Source: Cupriavidus oxalaticus (GTDB lineage Bacteria; Pseudomonadota; Gammaproteobacteria; Burkholderiales; Burkholderiaceae). From it: DNA of 64,000 nt. Below the pieces are notes generated by a model that was given only the letters and a program-made list of their open reading frames with translations, had not been told where the DNA came from and did no database searches. Shown one piece after another: positions 1-9,409 of this stretch. The first letter of the stretch is position 1, and each line of letters begins with the position of its first letter. Location: the NCBI RefSeq assembly GCF_004768545.1, contig NZ_CP038635.1, forward strand, positions 3,621,501 to 3,685,500, given 5' to 3'. The translations under genes and the position numbers were made by a program.

Positions 1-592
<592 letters not shown>

Positions 593-647
593 TTACCCGA
601 AAGAGTAGGGTAGGGACGAAGGTCATTACTGACCTGTCCCCCCCTAG

Positions 648-681
648 GAACCGTACGTGCGAGTTTCCCCGCATACGGCTC
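648..681 (-). ncRNA. Group II intron domain V (catalytic hairpin)
   Basis: A 34-nt hairpin with the AGC catalytic triad near its 5' end, a GAAA tetraloop and a two-nucleotide bulge, matching the conserved domain V. Domain VI follows at 647-605. Confidence 0.9.
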
Positions 682-686
682 GAGTC

Positions 687-2399
687 TCAACTAAATGCCC
701 CTTCGGACACCGGCTTCACAACAGTTCTACCTTGGTGATGCACTTGCTTGTGACAGTTCGGATGCAGCAGCACGCGATTCCCTAGCGCATCGGAGCCCCC
801 GCGTATGCGAGGTTCGATGTGATGATCTTCCCATCCTGTTTCCTTGGTTATCTTGCACTGACACACTGCGCACAAGCCTTGCTGGGATAGATACAACTTG
901 ATCCACTGCTTCCGGTGCGCCATGTTTTCCAACATACGCTCCTGTCGCAGCTTCTCGCCGTACCGTTCCTGCGTTGGATCGAAGGGATTGTAATCCCCCC
1001 GAATCTTCTTGTGCCGTCGGATAGGCGTACCCGCGAGCGAGTACAACTCCGTCCAACCTACACTGCCGTTGCCGCTTACGAACTTGGTTCCAAACACCCA
1101 GTTTCGTTCGCCGACGGTCGCAAAGTATTTCCTACGCACCCATTCGACGGACTTATGTGGATGTCGCCGCTTTGCCCACCGTCGCAGAGCATTAAAGATT
1201 TCATGCTCCACGCGGGCGAACACCGCTTTCGCCACCACCGGACTGTGATACTGTGCCCAGCCCCGTAGCATCGGGTTTAACAGTCGAATTAAGTCCGACT
1301 GCTCCACCGTCTTGTTGGTGCTGATGACCGCCTTTACCTTGCGATAGAACGCTTGCGCGTTTTTCTTGCTTGGCTTTATGAGCAGGGTTCCCGAGTACTT
1401 CCGGAAATTCCACCCTAGGAAGTCAAAGCCATCAGTGATGCTGACGATCCGCGTTTTCTCCGTAGACAGCGACAGCCCCCGTACTGCAAGGAACTGTTCT
1501 ACCCACGGCTTCACTTCGTCCTCTAGGACCTCCGGCGTATCACCGGTGATGACGAAGTCGTCCGCGTAACGCACAACGTTCACTTTGAGCCTTTTCGCCT
1601 TGGTCGCTCCCAACTTCGTTCTGAGGAACTCGATCAGTTGCGTTTCCAAGCCGTTCAGCGCCACATTTGCCAGAGTCGGGGAAATGATGCCTCCCTGCGG
1701 TGTTCCGGCTTCGGTCGCCTGAAACTGGCCCTGAAATACCACGCCAGCTTTCAACCACTTGCGCAGGATTGCTTTGTCCATGGGGACATTGCTCTCCAGC
1801 CAGTCGTGACTGATATGGTCAAAGCATCCTTTGATGTCTGCTTCCAGTACCCATTGAGCCGAGGCCTTCTGAGATAGGGAAACAAACAGCTGGGACATGG
1901 CATCCGCGGTGGATCGGTTGGTCCTGAACCCATAGGAGTTCGGATCGCTCGTTCCTTCGGACACCGGTTCCAGCGCCAGCAAATACAGCGCTTGCATGGC
2001 TCGGTCCAACATGGTTGGAATGCCCAGAGGGCGCTCCTTCCCACTGGCCTTGGGGATGAAAACCCTCCGTAATGGCAAAGGTCTGTACCCCCGGCGCTTC
2101 AACCTCCCAATGGCTTCCCACCGGGCTTCAGGCGTTGTCCACTTTTCGCGATCGACGCCTGCCGTTCGCTTACCTTGGTTCATCGTCACTCGTCGTACCG
2201 CCAGTGCTTTGGCGGAGAACGAGCGGGTCAGAGACCGTTGCAGGGCTTTCACCCTACGCCAGTCCCCTTCCTGTGTCGCCTTCGCAATTCGAATCTGCAT
2301 TTCTCGAACGTTCCGCTCCACGCGGCGCCAATTAATGGCGCCCCAGGTTTGCGGCACGCCGGAGAGCGCAGATTCATCCTTGCGGATCAATGCTTCCAT
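687..2399 (-). CDS. ltrA: Group II intron reverse transcriptase/maturase with HNH endonuclease domain
   Basis: A 570-residue intron-encoded protein. It carries the RT core, with the catalytic YADD at about residues 278-281, TPQGGIISP at about 233-241 and an N-terminal fingers region. A maturase (X) segment with LRGWAQYH follows. The C-terminal HNH nuclease domain (about 510-554) has CAVC, DHHIEPR and NCHKQVH. RT copies intron RNA at the target, the X domain aids splicing, and the HNH domain cuts the second DNA strand. All key residues are present, so the intron looks mobile-competent. The stop codon lies only five bases before domain V. Confidence 0.95.
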   Translation of the reverse strand: MEALIRKDESALSGVPQTWGAINWRRVERNVREMQIRIAKATQEGDWRRVKALQRSLTRSFSAKALAVRRVTMNQGKRTAGVDREKWTTPEARWEAIGRLKRRGYRPLPLRRVFIPKASGKERPLGIPTMLDRAMQALYLLALEPVSEGTSDPNSYGFRTNRSTADAMSQLFVSLSQKASAQWVLEADIKGCFDHISHDWLESNVPMDKAILRKWLKAGVVFQGQFQATEAGTPQGGIISPTLANVALNGLETQLIEFLRTKLGATKAKRLKVNVVRYADDFVITGDTPEVLEDEVKPWVEQFLAVRGLSLSTEKTRIVSITDGFDFLGWNFRKYSGTLLIKPSKKNAQAFYRKVKAVISTNKTVEQSDLIRLLNPMLRGWAQYHSPVVAKAVFARVEHEIFNALRRWAKRRHPHKSVEWVRRKYFATVGERNWVFGTKFVSGNGSVGWTELYSLAGTPIRRHKKIRGDYNPFDPTQERYGEKLRQERMLENMAHRKQWIKLYLSQQGLCAVCQCKITKETGWEDHHIEPRIRGGSDALGNRVLLHPNCHKQVHHQGRTVVKPVSEGAFS

Positions 2400-3565
2400 G
2401 CTGCTCTCCTATCTTGAGGATCTCCCCCAACATCAAGAGACAGCACGCCCCTTGAGGGACGTGTTGCCCCTCAAGGGAAGAAAATTTAAACAAGCGAGAT
2501 CAGTCAGCCGTCCTGCGACGATTGACCAGTTGGAAGTCTGCCCGCTTTCGCGTGGGATGATGTCTCAACCCCTATCCGGACGATTACAGCCCGGCATTCG
2601 CTTTTTCCAACCTCCCATACCCGCACAGCCAACAGCGTTCCTTGCGGTTCGCCTGCCTGAGCCAAACTGCGCTCCGGCAGCCATACGGGCTTACCACGTT
2701 CCCTGCGCATTACACGACTGGGTTAGGGTCTGCCTTTCCGCCGGTGGTCATCGTGGCGACGTGTCCCAAGGCTTGAGTAGGACAACCGACCACACACCTT
2801 TTGGTTAATGCCTAGCAGCAGCTTTGGCATCTCAATCGTTACGACGTTTATCAGCAGTTCACTTACGTTACCCATACCAGTCAGCCTAGCGCCTCAACCC
2901 CGTTGCTGCTCGGAGCCTCCACCATCCTGTCTCGCGACCTGATGGCACCCTTTCGGGGGCTACATTGTCAGGAGAGCTTCACACCCCACCGTTACCAGTG
3001 ACGCATGTCTCCCTAGGCTACTGCTAGTCGCATAGCAGGTTCTCTATCGTGTAACCCTTTCGGGCATATTCGACCGAACCATAATGCACAGAGCTACCGC
3101 TCCGGGACCTCACTTACCTACCACTGTGCTCCTATGCAAGCGAGCGCTTGACGGCATCGGTCACTCTTGCGAGCGCTGGCTGCCGTCCCAAAGAACGTAG
3201 CGCCGTTCTATCCAGAACGGTTTGAATGCTATGTTGCGGCGATACAACGGAATCTCCGCTGTTTGACCGCATACACCCTCCGTTAGGGGATGCCTACAGA
3301 GAACTCGCCCAAAGGCGAGCGTCCCCGCCCTTGGGCAATGGCTGGAAATCCATCCAGCAAAAAGCAAGCTGCAAGTCGGCCAGTGTTCCGGCTTCCTCAC
3401 AACACATCGGACTCACCTCTGGCTGTTCGGCCGGGTTCGTCTAAGCAAGTAATGGTCGAGATTGGACGGGTCAGGCCGAGGCCCTCCCCTTGTCTCGACA
3501 AAGGTTGATGCTCCTTACGTTGGAGCTACCCGGACACGAGAATGCGTGTCGCACCAAGCCAGCCG

Positions 3566-3571
3566 ATTATA
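3566..3571 (-). promoter_or_regulatory. Possible -10 hexamer (TATAAT) of the TRAP receptor transcript
   Basis: A consensus TATAAT lies 11 bp upstream of the intron 5' end, in the orientation of the TRAP receptor gene. No convincing -35 hexamer is found 16-19 bp upstream. If it is used, transcription starts within a few bases of the intron, and the intron becomes the first thing transcribed. Confidence 0.4.
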
Positions 3572-3728
3572 GCGGTGGCCCTTTCGGCACGGAGCATCGT
3601 GCCAATGCGGGTTTTCGCTAGTCGATTGCGACAGGAAGCGTGTGATTTTCGCATTGTGAGACGGGCAACACTGTGAGGGATTTTGTAACCCGGCTTGCGG
3701 TCAAATGGACCGGCTGATAAAAAACAGT

Positions 3729-3750
3729 CCCCGCCTTCGGCGGGTTTTGT
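3729..3750 (+). terminator. Rho-independent terminator-like hairpin
   Basis: A CCCGCC / GGCGGG stem with a three-base loop is followed by TTTTGTT on the plus strand. No plus-strand gene ends just before it, so it either ends an unseen small transcript or acts as an attenuator ahead of the porin gene. Confidence 0.6.
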
Positions 3751-3886
3751 TCGATCCAGCCGCGTGCTCAGCCCGCTGGAATCGTCGTTTCGCCTTGTTG
3801 TCGTCGTGCCCTCCGCCTTGCTGACCTCCTCCTGCCGGCTTGCCGCCGAACCCTCCTGCCTGCGCGCTGCCGCCGGCCTGGGCGGC

Positions 3887-5581
3887 TTGCCCCTGCGCCG
3901 CATCGGCTTTGCCGTGCTGGCAGCCTGGGGGTTGGCGGCGTGCGCGCAGACGATCGCCCCGTTGGCTGTCGCCCCTGACGACGGCACGCAGCCTCCGCGC
4001 ATTGCGCAGCGGCCGGCGGTGCCGCCGGTGGTACTGGCCGCGCCTGCAGCGCCTGTCGCGCAAGCCGCGACCGCGCCGGCAGCCACCGCGGGCCAGGACG
4101 ACCCGCTGGCGGCGCTGATCGCGGGCGATGCGTCCACGGCTCCCAGCGGGACCGTCCCGGTTGTGGCGCCTGCAGCGGCGGCCGCGCCGTCCGAAGGCAG
4201 CGCCCCCGCGACCGTTGCCGCCACCGGCGCCGCGGATCCGGCTTTCGTAGGACCGCCGGAGCCGCCGGCGCCGGCACCGCCGCCGCTAGTGCTGTTCCCG
4301 CCGCGTCTGGGTGAGTTCCAGGCCGATCCGCCTGCCGCGCCGCCCCCGGCCAGGGCCGAGGCTCCGGCGGAGGCTGCTGGCGATGCCACCACCACGGCGC
4401 AAGCGCCTGCCGAGGCGCCGCCTGTGTTGCGCTCGCAACTTCCCGCCGACGATCCCGCGGGCGACTCGGTGTGGCGCCTGGGCTACAGCGGCCGCGCCGC
4501 CGTCGAAGACCGCCCGGCGACCATGCGCGCCTGCCCGGGCGGCGCGCTGTCGACCGGCATCGGCAGCGGCCTGGCCTGCCGCAGCGCCGGCGAAGTGAAA
4601 ATCCGCGAGTCGGTGCTCGATGTCGATGGCGGTCCGCAGGTGATGCTGATCGCCCAGGCGCGCGGCACCGACGCCACCACCGTCAACGGCCGCCCCGCCG
4701 CGATCGATCCCTACGCGCTGGTGCCGCAGTTCTATACCGCCGTCAGCGGCCTGGCTGTGCTGGACGGCGCCACCATGTGGGCGGGCCGGCGCGACAATGC
4801 GCCGTTCCTGATGTCGTCCGGCCTGCTGCCGCCCAATTCCACGGCGATGCGCTTCGGCATCGACAACGCCAGGGTGATCGGCGACATCGGCCTGAACTAC
4901 CAGTACACCGCGCGCGCGGACCAGAACGGCCAGAACCTGCCGAGCTACCACTCGCTGCGCACCGCGCCCATCCCGACCAACGACAAGGGCACGGTGCAAC
5001 TCGGCTTCACCCGCGTCGAAGCCCAGCCGATGGTGCAGGACACCGGCGGCGCATGGTGGGCGTCGGCGCTGCACGAGCAGAAAGGCGTGCTGTACGGCAC
5101 CAATCGCCTGGGCATGCAGTTTGGCTCAGGCTCGCGCAGTGCCATGACCGGCTACACCGGCATGGGGCCATCGCTGTCGCGCATGCGCGTGGCGGAATCG
5201 ATCGAATGGAGGGGCCGCTCGGGTCTGGGCGGCGCGGTGGAACAGAGCCTGCAGTTCGATCGATCGCCGGTCGGCACGCTGCAGTGGACCACCACGCGCG
5301 TACGCCCCGCCTATGTGGCGAGCGACCAGTTCCGGCTGAACTTCGAGGTATCGCACGACCAGATTTCGTCGGGCTTCGGCGTCAGCGGCCAGCGCACCGC
5401 GCTGACGGTGGCGCCCACGCTGACGCTGGGCAAGTCGGCCGGCAACGCCAACCTGCGCGCGTTCTATACCTACAGCCGCGCCAGCGACGTGGACGGCATC
5501 GGCTATACCGCGCCGGCCGACGCATGGGCGTCGCAGGCCAGCGGTTCGATCTTCGGCGTGCAGCTCAATCGGCGCTGGTAG
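3887..5581 (+). CDS. LamB-like carbohydrate porin with lipobox and Pro/Ala-rich tether
   Basis: From the TTG at 3887 the protein starts MPLRRIGFAVLAAWGLAAC, a good signal peptide with a lipobox. GTG 3806 is an alternative start, and no ATG is available. A low-complexity Ala/Pro region of roughly 160 residues follows. The rest (from about 4467) resembles maltoporin-type beta barrels: a Cys-containing early strand, ATMWAGRRD (compare the STIWAGKR region of LamB), late strands with an RP-x-Y pattern, and a C-terminus ending in an aromatic residue (QLNRRW) as outer-membrane proteins do. The likely role is diffusion of sugars or similar solutes across the outer membrane. It overlaps the convergent aquaporin gene by 17 bp. 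The family call rests on motif resemblance only. Confidence 0.65.
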   Translation: MPLRRIGFAVLAAWGLAACAQTIAPLAVAPDDGTQPPRIAQRPAVPPVVLAAPAAPVAQAATAPAATAGQDDPLAALIAGDASTAPSGTVPVVAPAAAAAPSEGSAPATVAATGAADPAFVGPPEPPAPAPPPLVLFPPRLGEFQADPPAAPPPARAEAPAEAAGDATTTAQAPAEAPPVLRSQLPADDPAGDSVWRLGYSGRAAVEDRPATMRACPGGALSTGIGSGLACRSAGEVKIRESVLDVDGGPQVMLIAQARGTDATTVNGRPAAIDPYALVPQFYTAVSGLAVLDGATMWAGRRDNAPFLMSSGLLPPNSTAMRFGIDNARVIGDIGLNYQYTARADQNGQNLPSYHSLRTAPIPTNDKGTVQLGFTRVEAQPMVQDTGGAWWASALHEQKGVLYGTNRLGMQFGSGSRSAMTGYTGMGPSLSRMRVAESIEWRGRSGLGGAVEQSLQFDRSPVGTLQWTTTRVRPAYVASDQFRLNFEVSHDQISSGFGVSGQRTALTVAPTLTLGKSAGNANLRAFYTYSRASDVDGIGYTAPADAWASQASGSIFGVQLNRRW

Positions 5582-6356
5582 CGCCAGTCTGCCAGTTGCG
5601 CCGCGTGGTTGCGGCGGTGGTTGCGGCGGTAATCGCGGCGGTGGTCGCGCTTTCGGCCTGGGCCGGGTTTGACGCATGCGCCGTGTCCTCCGCAGCCGGC
5701 GGCTTGCGGCACAGCCAGTGGAACACCAGCGTCGCCGCCAGGCCGCCGCCGAGCTGCGCCAGCACGAAGCCCGGCACATCGACCGGCCGGATCCCGGTGA
5801 AGGTATCGGTCAGTGCGCAGGCAATGGTCAGCGCCGGGTTCGCGAACGACGTCGACGACGTGAACCAGTAACCCGCCGTGATATAGCCCGCCACCACGAA
5901 CGGCACCAGCTGCGGCCGGCTGCGCAGCGTGCCGATGCCCACGCCGACCAGCCCGAAGGTCGCCACGCATTCGCTCCACCACATCGACGCACCGGTACGC
6001 GCCTGGCCCGACCACGCCACCGCCGGTTCGCCGAACATCGCATGCGCGGCCAGCACGCCGCACACGGCGCCGGCCAGCTGCACCGCCACGTAGCGCAGCG
6101 CATCGCGCGGCGTTAGCGTGCCTTGCACCAGCGCGGACAGGCTCACCACCGGGTTGAAGTGCCCGCCCGACACCGGCCCCAGCGAGACCAGCAGCGCCAC
6201 CAGCCCGGCGCCGGTGGCCAGCGAATTGGCCAGCAGCGCCAGCGCGGTATCGCCGGCGGCAAGTCGCTCGGCACGGATGCCCGAGCCGATCACGATCGCC
6301 ACCAGCAGCGCGGTGCCCAGTCCCTCTGCCACCAGGCGGCGGGCGCGCGTACTCAT
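5565..6356 (-). CDS. MIP family aquaporin / glycerol facilitator-like channel
   Basis: A 263-residue membrane protein with six predicted helices and both family signature loops: HFNPVV in the first half and FANPALTIA in the second (NPV and NPA boxes). The first box is a variant NPV. Such proteins pass water, small neutral solutes or metalloids across the inner membrane; the substrate cannot be fixed from sequence. The C-terminal tail is low complexity (TTAAITAATTAATT) and is encoded by 12-bp tandem repeats. Its last 17 bp overlap the convergent porin gene. Confidence 0.85.
   Translation of the reverse strand: MSTRARRLVAEGLGTALLVAIVIGSGIRAERLAAGDTALALLANSLATGAGLVALLVSLGPVSGGHFNPVVSLSALVQGTLTPRDALRYVAVQLAGAVCGVLAAHAMFGEPAVAWSGQARTGASMWWSECVATFGLVGVGIGTLRSRPQLVPFVVAGYITAGYWFTSSTSFANPALTIACALTDTFTGIRPVDVPGFVLAQLGGGLAATLVFHWLCRKPPAAEDTAHASNPAQAESATTAAITAATTAATTRRNWQTGATSAD
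5605..5652 (-). repeat. 12-bp tandem repeats in the aquaporin C-terminus
   Basis: About four imperfect in-frame copies of a 12-bp unit (plus strand GCGGCGGTGGTT/AATC) encode the Ala/Thr tail. Copy-number change would alter only tail length. Confidence 0.7.
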
Positions 6357-6720
6357 CGCTGCGCCCCCATGCCGGCGCGCAAGCGCAAGGTAGTGGCCAC
6401 GAGTGCGGGACAGACGGGGGGAATTTGCAGCGGCAAGATCGGCAACGTCGCCTGAGACGACGCCTCATACGGTGGCATTCAGCGGGGGAATTTCCGTGCG
6501 CGATGCCAGGTCCCGCGCGGACGCGACAGTGTTCCGCCGGCGCCTCCGAGCGTCAATGCGCGGCGGCTTTGTTGTGTGCTGACGCCGGGTATCGAATCGA
6601 CACCGCGGGCTGGCTCTCGTCTACACTAAGCCAGTCTGCACGGCCAGCACATCGATATCGCGCGCCTGCCCGCCGGCAGGCCAGGCCCGACCCCTGACCG
6701 CACCGACAGGAGCCCGCCCC
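6357..6720. other. Divergent intergenic region, aquaporin / diguanylate cyclase
   Basis: 364 bp between divergent starts. I see no RNA gene, palindrome or clear promoter pair beyond an AGGAG ribosome site at about 6708 for the cyclase gene. Confidence 0.5.
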
Positions 6721-8502
6721 ATGTGGCGACGTTTGCTGCCGCAGCCGCGCTGGCTGCCCCGCCTTGCCGTCATGCGCCCGCAACGGGTCGTGCTGGCTTG
6801 CTTCGGCGCGGTGTTCCTGGTCACGCTGGTGGTCGCCGCGCGCGAGCTGTACCTGGTGCGCGAGCGCGTCATCGGCGAGCGCCAGCATGCGCTGGTGCTG
6901 CGCGCGCTGGGCGTCGACGCAATCCTGTCCGCCGAACGCCGCCGCCTGTTTTTCCTGCGCGACTTCTCCGAGTATCTGTTCGCCCTGTACGCCAATGTCG
7001 GCACGGCCGATGCCGATATCGAGCGCGCCTATGCCGCCCGCAATGACGATGCCTGGCAATTGCCCCTGCAGCGTGGCGATGCGCCACTGATCGGCGTCGG
7101 TCCCCGCAGCCTTGCCGGCCTGCAAGGCTTTGCCCGCCGCGATGCCGACCTGAAGGCCGACCTGATGGTCGGCCGCACGCTGAGCCAGCTGCTCGGGCTG
7201 GGGCTGCGCGGCGACCTGATCCAGGGCAATGCGCTGTTCATCTCGTCCAATGGCTTCTTCGCTATCTATCCGCCGCAGGATCCTGCCAAGGCCGTCCGGC
7301 TGATGCAGCGATTCGACAGCATGGACTACTATCGCGGCCACATGCCGGCGCGGAACCCGACCCGGTCAATCCATTGGGCGCCGCTCTATACCGAATTCGA
7401 GGGTTCGCGCGTGCTGACGACGATCAGCATCCCGGTCTATGCCGGCAGCCAGTTCCGCGGCGTGATCGCCGTCGACGTCGCGCAGCAGCGCCTGCACGAG
7501 CTGCTGGGTGCCGCCAGCGAGCCGGGCACGGTGCACTACATGGTCAATGTGCACGGCGACGTGGTGTCGTCATCCGGCAGCGGGTTCACCGGCCTGCGGA
7601 AGTGGCCCGAGGCCATAGCCGGAGACTGGTCCGGGCATGGCGTGGCGGAGTTGTTCGCGCGGGGCTCCGGCATGCTCGGCCACAACGGCGACCTGCTGTT
7701 CTTCCAGCGCGCGGGGCAAAGCCCGTGGCTGGTGGTCGACGTGCTGCCGCTGTCTTCGCTGGCACCGGCGATGTTCAGCCGATTGAGCGGACCCCTGCTG
7801 ATCGTCTGGCTGCTGTTGCCGCTGCTGCTGTGGGTCACGATGCGCGTGGTCACGCAGCTGTTCGATCACTACCTTGCGCTGGGCGAGAAGCTGCAGGAAC
7901 TGGCGCAGCAGGACCCGCTCACCGGCCTGGCCAACCGCAGGCATTTCCGCGCCAGCTTCGGGCGTGAGGCCAGGCGCCAGCAACGCGGCGGTACCGCGCT
8001 GTCGGTGCTGCTGATCGATATCGATTTCTTCAAGAAGGTCAACGACCGCTGGGGGCACGCCAGCGGCGACCGTGTGCTGGGAGCGCTGGCGCAGGCCCTG
8101 CACGGCACGCTGCGCGGGTTCGACCTGCCCGCGCGCCTTGGCGGCGAAGAGTTCGCCGTGATGTTGCCGCAGACCGGCCTGGCCGATGCGGTGCGGATCG
8201 CGGAGCGCCTGCGCGAGGCGATCGCCGGCTGTGCGGTGGCGGCCGAGCCGGAAGCCGAGCCCGAGTCCGATCCCGCGCTCCATGCCGCAGACGCGGGAAC
8301 CTCGGGCCCCGAGCGCGTAATCCGCTTCACGGTCTCGATCGGCGTGGCCGAATCGCCGGCCGACGCCCCGCTCGCGCTGGACGCGCTGCTGGCGATCGCC
8401 GACCGGCGCCTCTACGATGCCAAGACGCACGGGCGCAACCGCGTCGTCAGCGACGACGGGCTGCATGCGGGCGAAGCGGATATATCGGAGCGCTCGACCT
8501 GA
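6721..8502 (+). CDS. Membrane diguanylate cyclase with periplasmic Cache-type sensor
   Basis: A 593-residue protein. The first membrane segment is at about 20-40, then a periplasmic domain of about 310 residues of Cache type, a second membrane segment at about 355-378, and a cytoplasmic GGDEF domain beginning DPLTGLANRRHF. The active site is GGEEF (about 474-478). The inhibitory I-site RGFD sits five residues before it, so the enzyme should make c-di-GMP from two GTP and be product-inhibited. An extra acidic/Ala insert (about 505-530) interrupts the C-terminal part of the domain. The signal sensed is unknown. ATG 6721 has an AGGAG site upstream. Confidence 0.9.
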   Translation: MWRRLLPQPRWLPRLAVMRPQRVVLACFGAVFLVTLVVAARELYLVRERVIGERQHALVLRALGVDAILSAERRRLFFLRDFSEYLFALYANVGTADADIERAYAARNDDAWQLPLQRGDAPLIGVGPRSLAGLQGFARRDADLKADLMVGRTLSQLLGLGLRGDLIQGNALFISSNGFFAIYPPQDPAKAVRLMQRFDSMDYYRGHMPARNPTRSIHWAPLYTEFEGSRVLTTISIPVYAGSQFRGVIAVDVAQQRLHELLGAASEPGTVHYMVNVHGDVVSSSGSGFTGLRKWPEAIAGDWSGHGVAELFARGSGMLGHNGDLLFFQRAGQSPWLVVDVLPLSSLAPAMFSRLSGPLLIVWLLLPLLLWVTMRVVTQLFDHYLALGEKLQELAQQDPLTGLANRRHFRASFGREARRQQRGGTALSVLLIDIDFFKKVNDRWGHASGDRVLGALAQALHGTLRGFDLPARLGGEEFAVMLPQTGLADAVRIAERLREAIAGCAVAAEPEAEPESDPALHAADAGTSGPERVIRFTVSIGVAESPADAPLALDALLAIADRRLYDAKTHGRNRVVSDDGLHAGEADISERST

Positions 8503-8533
8503 GTTCGCACCTGAGTTTGCACCCCGGTTCGCC

Positions 8534-8998
8534 TCAGCGCAGCAGGAACGCGATATCGTCGACGCCGATCTCCGACACCTGGATGCCCTTGCGGCGCTGG
8601 AACAGGATGTGCTGCTGCACGCGGCTGCGCTGCTCGGCGAAGACCGCCGGATCGATCGGCGTACCCAGTCGCATGTAGTGCTGCACCAGCAGCTTGTAGG
8701 CGCGATGGCGCACCTGCATGGCCTCGGCCACGGCTCGCAGCCGCCGCATCTCGGCCGGACTGCGGTCCACCGCCTGGTGCAGTTCGTCGACGGTGCGGGC
8801 ATGGAGTTCGCGATAGACGTCGCGTTCCGCCTCGGCCTGGTGCAAGGCGTCGCGCAACTCGCGGATCTTGCGCTGCAGTTTCAGCGTCTGCGTCACGGCC
8901 TGCTGGACCTTGCCGGCCGCGCCCAGTGCCTGGCTCGCCGCGGCCATGGTGCTCTTCCACAGGCCGCGCTCGCCGCCCGTCCCGATCAACGTATCCAT
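8534..8998 (-). CDS. Small coiled-coil protein of unknown function
   Basis: 154 residues from ATG 8998, which has a GGGGG ribosome site; an upstream ATG at 9100 is possible but poorly supported. The middle (about 30-95) is strongly charged with heptad spacing (LKLQRKIRELRDALHQAEAERD), so a coiled coil is likely. There is no signal peptide, membrane segment or metal motif. It converges on the diguanylate cyclase gene. I do not recognise the family. Confidence 0.65.
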   Translation of the reverse strand: MDTLIGTGGERGLWKSTMAAASQALGAAGKVQQAVTQTLKLQRKIRELRDALHQAEAERDVYRELHARTVDELHQAVDRSPAEMRRLRAVAEAMQVRHRAYKLLVQHYMRLGTPIDPAVFAEQRSRVQQHILFQRRKGIQVSEIGVDDIAFLLR

Positions 8999-9234
8999 CT
9001 GACCCCCGGTAGAAAGGACTTCCCTGCGCCGGGTACCGCATTGTTCTGTAGCCGAGAGCGGTTTTGCCGGCGCGCGACGCGCTGCCAGGTGGCAGGGCAT
9101 CAGGCAATCCTAGAGATACCTATAACGGGTGCCAAGTAGAAGATATTTACTTCTGGATTGGGTGTTGCGTGGCAGGCAAAGACATTGGCCTTGATGCCAG
9201 CGGGCCGGACCATGACCGACACCGCTTTCCAAAA

Positions 9235-9269
9235 GCAAAAAAGCCCGGCTGCAAGAGCCGGGCTTTTTT
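9235..9269 (-). terminator. Terminator of tRNA-Phe (works in both directions)
   Basis: A GC-rich stem (AAAGCCCGGCT / AGCCGGGCTTT) is flanked by A and T runs and begins right after the tRNA 3' end on the minus strand. T-runs follow it on both strands. Confidence 0.85.
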
Positions 9270-9273
9270 ATTC

Positions 9274-9349
9274 TGGTGGCCTGGGACGGAATCGAACCGC
9301 CGACACAAGGATTTTCAATCCTCTGCTCTACCGACTGAGCTACCGGGCC
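9274..9349 (-). tRNA. tRNA-Phe (GAA)
   Basis: A 76-nt cloverleaf on the minus strand starting GGCCCGGTAGCTCAG. The anticodon loop is ATTGAAAAT (anticodon GAA) and the T-arm is GGTTCGATTCC. The CCA end is encoded. The acceptor stem GGCCCGG pairs with CCAGGCC, apart from one mismatch or wobble. Confidence 0.97.
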
Positions 9350-9409
9350 AAAGAAGTGAGACTATAACCGTTGTCTTTGGCGCCGTCAAGCGACATCTGC
9401 ATCACTGGC

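Larger units (their letters stand above)
605..3554 (-). mobile_element. Group II intron, complete, with intron-encoded protein
   Basis: On the minus strand the element begins GTGCG (3554-3550), the standard group II 5' end, and ends CCCTAC (610-605) after a domain VI stem with an unpaired A seven bases from the end. Domain V is clear at 681-648: 34 nt with the AGC triad and a GAAA tetraloop. The open reading frame (2399-687) lies in domain IV. About 1.15 kb before it holds the ribozyme domains I-III. Length is 2950 bp. CAAGCC at 2775-2770 and CAAGC at 3150-3146 could pair with the exon end GGCTTG as EBS1; I cannot choose between them. The intron is in the sense orientation relative to the downstream TRAP receptor gene, so splicing would restore the leader. 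Confidence 0.9.
3555..3886. other. Intergenic region between intron and porin gene
   Basis: This 332-bp stretch holds the TATAAT motif on the minus strand and a terminator-like hairpin on the plus strand (3730-3748). The porin reading frame stays open back to 3695 but only from non-ATG codons, and it would run through the hairpin. I therefore treat this stretch as non-coding. Confidence 0.6.

Noticed and set aside
3590..3606. TTGGCACGATGC upstream of the TRAP gene as a sigma-54 promoter
   Set aside because: The GG to GC spacing does not fit the -24/-12 consensus.
3695..3886. Longer N-terminus for the LamB-like porin
   Set aside because: It would start at TTG, run through a terminator hairpin and bury the signal peptide at about residue 65.
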